Shown here one piece after another: positions 15,959 through 25,550 of a DNA stretch of 64,000 bases; position 1 is the first letter of the stretch; every line of letters begins with the position of its first letter. The position numbers were made by a program, and so were the translations under genes. The stretch spans positions 9,014,769-9,078,768 of the forward strand of contig CM059624.1 of assembly GCA_030435675.1 (NCBI GenBank), read 5' to 3'. Under the pieces are notes generated by a model that had not been told where the DNA came from, did no database searches, and worked only from the letters and a program-made list of their open reading frames with translations. Source of the stretch: Steinernema hermaphroditum. Taxonomy: Eukaryota > Nematoda > Chromadorea > Rhabditida > Steinernematidae.

Positions 15959-16167
15959 TACTCTGTTTTTTTTTTTTCGATCACAAAATCGGCCTTCAAT
16001 CATCTCGTTGTGGGACTCAGAAATCTGATCCAACGCGTTGAAAACGACGAGCGAACATGCGAACTTCGTGCGCTTGTTTCATCGTTTTCAATGCGTTTGC
16101 GTCACATTTCTGAGTCCACAACGAGATGATTGAAGGCTGATTTTGTGATCGAAAAAAAAACAGAGTA
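15959..16167. repeat. Palindromic MITE 1 (TA target site)
   Basis: About 209 bp, almost entirely inverted repeat. The left arm begins TACTCTGTTTTTT, passes through TCAATCATCTCGTTGTGG and ends near 16023; the right arm from about 16104 is its reverse complement with few changes. The dinucleotide TA flanks both ends (15957-15958 and 16168-16169). This is the form of a Tc1/mariner-type miniature element; no transposase is present. Confidence 0.75.
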
Positions 16168-16169
16168 TA

Positions 16170-16990
16170 GAAACAAACGGCAGCACCCCCCGTGAAACGG
16201 CCATCGCACCCTGCACTTGCCCCGCAAGGGCGATCGCCGCAGGATCCCATATTTTCGATAGGCTCTCTAATCCCAGATGAATCACTTTCATAAGGTTCAT
16301 CGGCAAATTTGCGTGCATTTTCGTTTTTATTGCCACCTAGCCCCATGTAGCATCAAAATATGGCTGAATAGCAAAAAAACTTGAATTGAAGATAGGCCTT
16401 CTAGCCGGTGTAGCAGAAATTTTTTTTCAGCATATCCGCACATTTTCTTTTTTCACACTTCTCCGCAAAGACGCCTAGATACGGTTCGCTAGTGAAACAC
16501 CATGGTCTATGCAGATTTCAGAATCAAGCAGCGAAGAAAGTGACGACAGCACCCCTCGTGGGTCCCGTCACGATATACTTGCTGTGTCAATTGTGGGATA
16601 CAATCGCGGAAGAATTCCATGAAAACTCCAAAATTTGCATGCACCGTGTCGTTTGATCGGGGAACTTTGCGTAGATAGCTTAGGGAAGGGACGTGAAGAG
16701 GAAAATAACTGAAAAAATCCAACGACATTTGTAGAAGGACAAAACGCGAATTTTACATGATACATTAAGCTTTTTCGTCGTTTCTTTATTATTCAGTCAT
16801 ATTTTGATGCTACATGGGGCTAGGTGGCAATAAAAACGAAAATGCACGCAAATTTGCCGATGAACCTTATGAAAGTGATTCATCTGGGATTAGGGAGCCT
16901 ATCGAAAATATGGGATCCTGCGGCGATCGCCCTTGCGGGGCAAGTGCAGGGTGCGATGGCCGTTTCACGGGGGGTGCTGCCGTTTGTTTC
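16170..16990. repeat. MITE 2 with 201-bp terminal inverted repeats (TA target site)
   Basis: The ends are GAAACAAACGGCAGC and its reverse complement. Arms cover 16170-16370 and 16790-16990 and are nearly identical, separated by about 419 bp with no credible coding frame. TA flanks both ends (16168-16169, shared with MITE 1, and 16991-16992). It is a non-autonomous Tc1/mariner-like element lying head to tail against MITE 1. Confidence 0.8.
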
Positions 16991-17154
16991 TAGTGCGAAA
17001 TAGACTAAAGATATGCACGCGGACTACACATTGTGTGCGATCGGTCGAGTTCGCGATATGTGGACGGGGCTCTTCGCCGCGATTTTCCTAATTTTTATGG
17101 TTGCGTTCAGATTAGAACCTCTAGGGAATAAATTGGTGAGTTGTGGAAAAAGAT

Positions 17155-17219
17155 TAGCAGCGAGTGGTTTCGATCCACCGACCTCTGGGCCCAGCACGCT
17201 TCCACTGCGCCACGCTGCT
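17155..17219 (-). pseudogene. Initiator tRNA-Met-like gene lacking its anticodon loop
   Basis: Read on the minus strand this is 65 nt that align along their whole length with eukaryotic initiator tRNA-Met: acceptor AGCAGCG pairing with CGCTGCT, D-arm GCGCAGTGGAAGCGT, anticodon-stem halves CTGGG and CCCAG, AGGTC, and T-arm GGTGGATCGAAACCACT, with an A discriminator. The seven-base anticodon loop (CCCATAA in the normal tRNA) is exactly missing, so the two stem halves touch. Both internal promoter boxes are present and the acceptor changes are compensatory. As it stands it cannot decode, so I call it a pseudogene. Confidence 0.8.
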
Positions 17220-17839
17220 GCTGGTAGGAGATCACAACTTCTTCTACTAAGCAAAACCAACGTCCTTTCACTACTTATTCAAATTTTAATCCTGTTTTCG
17301 AAATGTTGCAGAAAGAAAGTTTAGACGCGATGCTATGTTAGGTCTTTGGTGTCCATCGTTCGCACCATTTTCACCACAGCTGAAGGCTCGAAAGTGAGTA
17401 CTATGCCTTCCTCGGGTTGCGAGTTCCCCTCGGAGAGCTCGAGATCCGTCTTCTTTCTCCACTTTCACTTAATTGGAATTTGTATTTATTTTCGCACTAA
17501 TCTCCGCGGATTCGATAGCGATTACCAAACACTTCGGAGATAAGAAAGCGTCGAAGTAGTCACAAAACTGCCCTTTTGCACTGACTAACCACCCTGGAAT
17601 GCATAACATCATAGTACCTGAGTGCTCAAAGCGATTCCTCACAGCGCCGGAATCGAAGATTTGTTCTGAAAATCGATGGGACCGACGCCCATCTGCTTTT
17701 ATGGAGGCGCCGTAAAGGCGACCGCAGAAGGGAGAAGCAAATAGGGGACGTCGCCTGCCGGTGACGATTCTAAGTCCTTCGGCTGATAGCGGCGAAGGAG
17801 TGGTCGCAGAGTCTCCGCAAACACTCATTCGACGCAGCG
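17220..17839. other. Intergenic stretch upstream of cytochrome b561
   Basis: Open frames here are short and on both strands without domain signals. It must contain the promoter or trans-splice region of the b561 gene; I see no distinct element. Confidence 0.4.
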
Positions 17840-19136
17840 ATGGAGCAGAACGACGTGCTGAATACGGATCGGCTCATGGCTCTGCGGCCCCTCAACATGG
17901 ACCTCGCCGACGATGCCTGGAAGGCCAAGGAGCAGCAGAGGGCGCACTCCCTCCGCTACTTCGACTTCCTCGTCGCTGTCTCCCAGTTCCTCGGCTTCCT
18001 CATGCTTGTTCTCTCAGGTTGGTTTCAACGTTCGCCGTCCTACCTTGAATCTTCGACTCGTATATCTAAGTGTTTCTGGGCTTATTTGGGAGTTGCAACT
18101 AGGACAACACTATAGCTTTTCAAACCCCAGGCCACGTTTTCTTCTTTTTTTTTGCCTGGGTCTAATTCTGATTATCATCTTCGTTTTCATTTCCTCTACG
18201 CCTTCGTTTCTCTGCACGCCCTTTCTTATCAGCCATTACTCACCAGCACGCAACAGTTTCCCTCCAAAGCGAAGTTTTCCGCCGACATTCCAGACGAGCC
18301 GTAGTCGTTATGGTACTGCTCGAACAGCTCGACATCCCTACACACCCACGAACGCTTCTGCGATGATAAGGGATCGCCGAATAAACTGTTTGCTTTTCAG
18401 GCTACTACTTCAGCGTCGTTGACCGTGGCTTCCAGTGGGGCGCCGAGGGTGTCAACGTCACCGACGAGGACGCGCTCCGGCCCCGGATTGGCTTCGGGAA
18501 CGTCAACTTCCATGGCTTCTTCATGACTATCGCGTTTGTCTTCTTCCAGGGCGAGGCGCTCCTCTCCTACCGTCTCCACCGCCACGAACCGAAGTGGATG
18601 GTGAGCTGTGTGCACGGCGCCTTCCACTTCGGCGCCGTGATCCTCGTCGTCTTTGCCATGATCGCCATCGTCAACCACAAGGATCTCAGCCCCATCCCCC
18701 TCCGGCACATGTACTCCATCCACAGCTGGATCGGCGTCGGCATCATCGCCGTCTACATCATTCAGGTACCGTACCCCACCCACGACCCCATACGGATGCT
18801 CTGCAGCTCGGCGTCGGCTTCCTCGCCTTCTTCTTCCCGAAGCTCTCCCGCGACCTCCGGCGGCAGTTCCTGCCCGTGCAACGCACCGTCGGCCTCATCG
18901 TCTTCAGCGCCTCCATCGCCCAGGTTCTCCTGGGCAACCAGAACTACCAGAGCATACAGTCTTCTGCCGTCATGAAGTACTGGCAGTGCGCCACGAAGCT
19001 CGACTGCGCGGACCACTCCTTCCTTATCCAGAACTTCAGCATGCTGGCCGTCGTCTTCTACGGCATCTCCGTCGTCGTCCTCATCGTGAACCCCCAGTGG
19101 CGCAGATGGGCGACCCCCGACGAGAAGGAGGCCTAG
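17840..19136 (+). CDS. Cytochrome b561 family transmembrane oxidoreductase
   Basis: Di-haem membrane protein that moves electrons from ascorbate across a membrane, usually of endosomes or vesicles, often as a ferric reductase. Three exons: 17840 to about 18017, about 18401-18764, and about 18806-19136. The first carries a membrane segment (FLGFLMLVLS). The core has the expected haem-ligand histidines in NFHGFFM, CVHGAFHFGA and RHMYSIHSWIG, plus the basic loop LHRHEPKW between helices. The last exon adds helices FLAFFF, GLIVFSASIAQVLLG and AVVFYGISVVVLIV, and the C-terminus is short and charged. About six membrane segments in all, the usual number. The second intron is only about 41 bp and begins GTACCGTACC. 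It is convergent with the BMP ligand gene. Confidence 0.88.
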
Positions 19137-19363
19137 GCACTCCGGAGACGCGGAATCCGTCGATACTCAATGCGCCTGATAACATTCTGTTTATATTCTG
19201 ATCGCGTTACGGTAAACAAACAAATAGAAAGTGACTGGGAATGGCTAGGAGCGACAGAGAGGTCTCTGGCCGAAACAGCGAAGGAGGAGGAGAACGTACA
19301 CGTAGCACCAAGGGATTGAGCATCAGAGGGAGTAGTGCAGGCCTAGGAGGTACGGGCAGAGGA

Positions 19364-20682
19364 CTACTGACAGCCGCAGCTCTGAACGATTATGTCGCGG
19401 TACCTGCGCATGATGACGTTGTTGGTGTGGTCGAAAAAGAGGATCTTCATCGACTTCATTTCCGTCGGCGCGCACTTCGCAGGCTCTGTTCTGGAACGGA
19501 GACGGGGTTATGGTAGGGGGAGGGTGAGCGGACCTGGAAGAGTCGATGAGGTTGACGACGGCCTGCACGATGGCGTGGTTGGTCCAGTTCATGCGGCTGT
19601 TGAAGGGGAAGCTACAGAAGCCGTCGCAGTATTGTGCGTTGAAGCCGTCGGGGGCGATGACGAACTGCTCCCAGCCGAGGTCAGCGAAGCTGACGTAGAG
19701 CTGGTGGAGGCGGCACCCCTTGTAGTCTGAAGAGGGCTTAGGGCATGCCGTCGGGGGGAGCGGGACTCACTGCCGGTCTTGAGGGGATTGGGTCTGTCCG
19801 AGAAAGAGTTGCCGAGACTCGTCGGCTCGTCGTGGTCGTCGAGGGCCACCTCGTAGGCGCGTTTTGCGCGAACGTGGTTCTGGAATAGGGAGCCGTCTTC
19901 GGAGTCCTCGAAGGAGGCGACGCCGAAGCCGTGCCACTTGGCGCCACCGCCGCTGAGGGAGGAGCGTGAGCCATCGCTCCGAAGGAGTTGGAGGAAGATT
20001 GAGCGGGGGAGCGAGGCGTTCTGGAGCCACTGGTCAACAACACCCGTGATGTTGAGGGCCAGCTGGGAGTCCTCGGAGGAGAAGAGCTCGAGGTTCTCCA
20101 AGGGGCGCAGGTCACCGCTGTCGTCGTCGCGGAGGTAGGCGGTGATGGAGTCCAAAAGAAGGTCGGTACTGTTTAGGTGGAGACGGAGTTCGGCGTTGAT
20201 GAGTCGCGAGCGGGGTGGCAGGTCGTTGAGGCTGAAGTCGAGCTCGCTGATCTCCTCCTCCTCGAAGTCCAGCTTCTCTGCAACGGGGGAAGGATTTCGG
20301 CCGCGTTAGGGCTACTCACTGGAGGGCGCGAAGCTGACGATGACGTCGGCCTTCTGGAGAAACTCCATGATGCTCGAGGAGAAGTTGGCGGGCGCCGTGG
20401 AGTCCGTCTCCAGCTCGTACAGCTGCGACATGAACCGCGAGGCCAACTCATCGCGCGTCGTGTTCCTCGGCCCTTCCGAAAGGCCGAGGATCTTCAGGAT
20501 CTGTGACTTCAGATGCAGGATCCCTTTCCTAAACGACGGTCAGCGGTCGGCGCCGGAGGCACTCACCGGTGCACCTTCAGTGGAATCGTTTGGGAGACGC
20601 CGTCGTCCTTGAAGAGCACGTGGCCCCAGGAAAGTCCCAAAAGGGCGAAAATCGCGAAAACAAGGACCGAGTTCCACATTAT
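19364..20682 (-). CDS. tig-2: BMP-type TGF-beta ligand, TIG-2-like
   Basis: Secreted growth factor precursor. The start at 20682 gives a signal peptide ([19 protein letters not shown]). A propeptide of several exons follows, with N-glycosylation sites (NTT, NST, NIT, NAS) and a furin site RAKR. The mature domain begins [18 protein letters not shown] and includes [18 protein letters not shown] and [13 protein letters not shown]. After an intron comes [16 protein letters not shown], ending [12 protein letters not shown] and stop. The C-x-G-x-C and CGC knots are normal, but the usual CC pair before APT is a single Cys: the first, which makes the interchain disulphide in most family members, is replaced by Lys. 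The tig-2 name rests on BMP-type sequence and on neighbours (prx-6 and a b561) that I recall lying beside tig-2 in C. elegans. Confidence 0.85.
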
Positions 20683-21039
20683 CGATCGATCACATTTGCC
20701 TATCGGCAACTATCGCCAGCTGTGTACGTCGAGGAGGCGCTGTTACATGAGCCGAACGGCAAACTTGCCCGTAATTCCCAAACACTCGGCGGGCGGTACT
20801 GTACCGTTCCCCTCAAGGCGGCAATCGAGTCGATTCCCAAAGGGAGCCGCCGACGGGAGGTCACCTCTTGGCCACGTGCCAGCGACAGGTAGATCTCGCA
20901 GCGTGACGCCGCGCGACACGACTGTTTACAGCGCGGCGCTCAGCGATCGACCCTTCGATCCCCGGTCGCGTCTTCCGACGATCGCTCATTTGCATACTCC
21001 TTCGTCGGCTGCAGCCTCTTCTCTTTTCAGAAATCGTTT
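20683..21039. promoter_or_regulatory. Divergent promoter region, tig-2 / elp-1
   Basis: The 357 bp between the start codons of two divergent genes. It contains no coding frame I trust. The right end is a clear acceptor CTCTTTTCAG just before the elp-1 start. Confidence 0.45.
21021..21030 (+). promoter_or_regulatory. Likely spliced-leader acceptor for elp-1 first exon
   Basis: CTCTTTTCAG lies nine bases before the ATG at 21040, with no coding exon upstream on this strand. That is the layout of a trans-splice site. Confidence 0.5.
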
Positions 21040-24000
21040 ATGTCGATCACCGACGACGACTCCAACTCCGAGTTCTCGTCGCTCACCACCTCTAACAACG
21101 GTCAGTTTCCCCTCCGCCACCCAGAGGCGCACCATGCGACACCTCGATGTGATTTATCGACCTTCACGCGTTGACAAGATGACGATAAGACGACAGACGA
21201 CTATCCAAGAGGACGGGTCCTGTAGGATTCTGAGGCTTTAAGTGGGGGAGGTCCACGATATTAGGCAGCCCTTCTTCATTGCTACGTCCTGGCACTTTTT
21301 CGCACCACGAAGGACCGATCACGGACCCCGAATGGAGAAGAGTACATCAGCTTACAAGCCCAGAAGACGATTAGTTCCGTCGAAGGCGACAGCGCCGAGT
21401 TCTTGGGTGGCAACGGCTCGCGGCTTTCTCTCGTCGCCTCGACGACCACTCCGACGGCGCGCGTGTGGCACTGATGTTGTAGTCTTATGGGCTGTGGAGA
21501 ACGGTCCGGCTTCCGATTTATGGCGCCTCTCGGAAGGCTCAGGGAGCGACTCGCGTTTCTCGTTTCCTCCTCCAAGGAGATTAGCGCATGTTGCTTTCTG
21601 ACCTCCACTGCGCTTCGACGCTCGAATCTTCGCGCCGCTTTGTGCCGAATCGCCGAAGCGAACGAATAATCCGCGCAATCCTCGATCCGCTTAGGCAGTG
21701 GACTCGCTCCACAGAGAACTCGCTCCCCTTTTTGAGGGTCATCGGCTCCTCCACGACCTTGGTGCTCTATCAAGGTTTACAATCGAGTGCTCGAAGCGAC
21801 TCTAGGCGTGCGCGTCCCGGCAAGTGGGATCGGTAAACACAGCGAAAAGGGAAGCGCTCCGTGGTGGCGATAACGTGCCTACATGCACCGATTCGCGATA
21901 AGCGATTCGGCGGCACAAAAAGAAGTTGCTTTCCCGCAGGTTCCCTCCGTTTTCGGGGCGAAAAAGAGTCCGTGAAGGGCAATTATCCTCCGGGCCGGCA
22001 CCTCTCGACAAGGGGATTGATTAGGTGTTTGCCGTGTTCATCGTTGTTGTCGCCACATCGAATTCCCGAAGAACGGCGCCCTCCGAGCGGCTCCCTATTA
22101 ATATCGAATGCGTTCGTGACTCGACTGTTAGCTCGAGTTTCCTCGCCCATCTTCGCGTCCAGAGGCGCCTCATGGCGCAGCCCTACCGCTACGGGGGCCC
22201 GGGCCCCTTCGGACCCTTCGACTTCGGCGGCGCTCCGAGTCACTCGATGACGCGGAGTCTCGTCCAGAAGCGCCACGTCGCCTCATGGAGTAAGGACAAA
22301 GCCTCGACGTCGTCTTTTCGGTGTTTGTCAAGTGATTCGTTATTCTTGTGTTTGAACGCCTCCCTAAAGGACCCTTCGGGCCCCTCAGATGCCCTCTGAC
22401 TCCGCGTCTTTCAGATGAGATGCTCGGAGTGGAGAACGCGAGTCTTCGCGAGCGCGTGGCCGAGCTGGAGCGGAAGGTGCACAACTACGAGGACGAACTG
22501 GTAGGTGCAGGGGTGGACTTAATGCGAATCCGCCGGGAATAGCGGGACGCTTTTATCGGAGGCATTTCTTGCAGATCGTCCTCCGCTCGACGACGGCAGA
22601 GTTGGTGAGGCGGATGGCGCACATGGAGGCGAACGCCGGCGCCTACAAGAGCGTCTCCCCCTCGGGCTCCGTCTTCGAGAGGCTCTCTGCCTCCAACGGG
22701 ACGCCGAAGACGGCGCGGAGCGCATCGGTGGCGACGCGGAGGCAGTTCCCCACGCCGCCGAGCCCCGGGCACTCCTTCGAGAATGGAGCAAGTCTCCCTC
22801 GCAAGTTCCAGAAAAACCTGCGCCTCTCGGGGGGAACCTCCACCCTCAACATCCCCACAGGCAGGAGCCCCAGGGGCAGCCCCCTTCGCAAGAGTATGTC
22901 CACCGTAGACGTCAAAAAGCCGGACGCGAACAACAACGCACGCCCCGGCGTCGCCTCCCCTTCGGCGGCAATGTTCAAGTCCTTCTCCAAGTCCTCCACG
23001 TAAGTTGCTCGCATCGCTGCCGTATCCGTCGGTGTGTGCATGCGCTTTTTTAGTCGTCTCGGTTCGCTTCGTAGCCTCGGCCCCTCCATGAGATCCGTAG
23101 CCAACATAGGGTAGCTTCCTCGCCCTAGAGCCCTCTTAATCCTCAGTTACAGTACCCACCTCATGACGAAGGAGCCCGTCTTCCACGAGGACGAGCGCGA
23201 GCTTCGTGTCTTCGTAAACCCCAGAGGCGTCTCCTTCCCGGCGCCGTCCGATGTCGTCGATGTGAATCCGCTGCGCGAGATCGCCACCCCGGAGAGCCGT
23301 CTGTGCCTCGAGTGGGTGCACGGCTACCACGGGAAGCGTTCGCGCCACAACCTCCATGTGCTGAACACGGAGGAGATCCTCTTCTTCGTCGGCTCCGTCG
23401 TCGTCCTCGAGCACGCCGCCGACCGCCGCCAGCGCCACTACACGGAGGTAAGTCTTCGGGCGCCAACCCCTACGAACTCTTGGTTCCAGCACACCTGCGA
23501 CGTCACAAGCATCGCGGTGCATCCTAATGGATTCCTCGTCGCCACAGGACAGAGCAGTCGCCACTCCCAGGGCAGAAATGTGAGCCAGAGGCCGCCGAGA
23601 CCGCGACTAAGTGCCTTCTTGCAGATCCTCTCGCCCCACAGACGCCCCTTCTCGTCGGAGAGGGAGCTCGATGCCGCGTTGGAGGCGGAACAGACGCAGG
23701 CACACATTCGCATCTGGGACCTGGCGGCGTTGAAGACCAAGATGACCATCGGCGTCTACGACTCATCCTTCGAGCGCTCCGTCGTCTCCCTCTCCTTCTC
23801 CGGCGCTCAGCTGGCCGCCGTCGACGAGAAACACTGCCTTTCACTCTGGGACACTTCGTTGCGGGAGCCCCGAAGGGTCGTGGCCAAGAAGGTGGCCAAC
23901 GAGACCGTTTTCTCGACGCAGTTCCACTCGAGGAGTCTCCTCGTCTCCCACGGCAAGACCCACTTCAACTTCATCACCCTCAACGCGGGTGGTCTCAGCG

Positions 24001-25477
24001 TCAACGAGATCAAATTCGAAGTATACGGTAGTCCCAGACTAAAGACGAATTCGCGCTTTAGGGCCGCGACAAGCCGAAGTGCATCCTCGCGGTCAGTTTC
24101 ACCGATCAGGGAACGATCGTGGCGGGAGACTCGAATGGCGCCATCTCGCTGTGGGACCCGAAGACGTTCCGGATGGTTTCGCGGGCCGTAGACGTGCACC
24201 CGGGCGGGGTATTCGCGCTTCAAACGCTCCGCAACGGCCACATCCTCTCTGGAGGAAAGGACCAGAAGCTTACGGAGTGGAGCGCGCAGGATCTCGTAAG
24301 GGTGCACGGACCCCTGCTCGTCGCCGACGACTGCGGGACTATCAGAACGCTCGCCCAGGGTCCCGGAGCGATTATCTACGTGGGCACGATGACTAACTCC
24401 ATCCTGCTCGGCGACATGCGCTCTGGCAACTTCAGATACATCGTCAGGGTGCGTTTCCTCTCCTCAATTGGGTCTCGCACCGCCTAGCCTTCAGACACAC
24501 CACGAGCCCGTCTGCGGTCTCGCCGTCTACGAGAACGGCGCAGCCTTCGCCACCTGCTCCGACGACGGACGGATCTTCGTGTGGGACGTCGCCTCGAGGG
24601 GACTCGTCAGGGAAGCGATCTTCCAGGTATCGTCCGCCTCTGAGTGCACCCCTAACGCCCCTTACAGGGAGGGGCGCACTGTCTGTCCATCTGCCCGGCA
24701 AACGAGGCGATTGTCGCCGTGGGTGGTATCTCCAACGGCAACTGGCGCGTTCTGGATACGGTAGCGGACCAGACACTTTTCTCCGCGACGGAATCCGACT
24801 CCCCTGAGTCCGTCGTCTCCGCCATCCGCTTCGCCCCTGACGCGAAGACGATCGTCGTCGCCACCTCCGACCAGCGACTCGTCTTCGCTACCGTATCCTC
24901 GAACCTCAGGAAGTTCACGAAGGTGCATGACTGTCAGGGCCTCGCGGCGCCCGTCTTTGCCCTCGACTGGTCCGCCGACTCAAGGATTGTCCGCGTGAAC
25001 ACGCGTAACAACGAGGTCGCCTACTGTATGTTGGCCCCGACTACCGTACCCCTGACCACTCGCTTGCAGACTGCGCGTCCTCAGGTCGGATTCTGGGAGA
25101 CCACGAGCGTCCGAAGGACGTCGGGTGGGCCTCTTCGACGTGCCCGCTTCGCTTCGAGACCGCTTGCATCGTGCAGTCGAGTCCCGGGGTGATGGCTGTG
25201 GCGGGGTCCCACAACGATCACTTGAACGCGGTTGTTTTGGAGAGCGGCGCCGTACGTCTCTACAGGAACCCGTCGACCTCGATCAATGTCTGTGCACCCT
25301 TGGCTACGGTTCCTAAACCCTCGACGCTTTCAGGCGAACTTCGTGGAGTACTTCGGACACAGCTGCAACGTCGCGAACGTCGCCTTTGCGCACGCCGACT
25401 CCCGACTGATTACGGTAGGTGCCGAGGACGCCGCCGTGTTCCAGTGGAGGATCGAGGAGAACCGTCTTCCGTGCTAG
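21040..25477 (+). CDS. elp-1: EMAP-like microtubule-associated WD-repeat protein
   Basis: Microtubule-binding EML/EMAP family protein. The first exon (MSITDDDSNSEFSSLTTSNN) joins in phase to a coiled-coil exon at about 22414 (DEMLGVENASLRERVAELE). Ser-rich linkers follow, then the HELP region (PESRLCLEWVHGYHGKRSRH) and a tandem beta-propeller array with many EMAP-type WD motifs (HTCDVTSIAVHPNGFLVATGQ split by an intron, AHIRIWDL, GTIVAGDSNGAISLWD, GRIFVWDV, AAVFQWRIEE). A second first exon with its own ATG at 22172 (MAQPYRYGGPGPFGPFDFGG) also splices in the same phase into 22414, so at least two N-terminal isoforms are likely. The end at 25477 is only 73 bp from the convergent FAM161-like gene. 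Family length and architecture are as expected for nematode ELP-1. Confidence 0.9.
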
Positions 25478-25550
25478 GCTGATACTCAGGGATTCAGGGT
25501 TGTTGTTTGTACATAGGTGCTAAGCATTTACTTCCGATGAATACGGTATA

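Noticed and set aside
16017..16346. Frames of 82-109 codons inside the MITEs
   Set aside because: They lie across the inverted-repeat arms and match no transposase.
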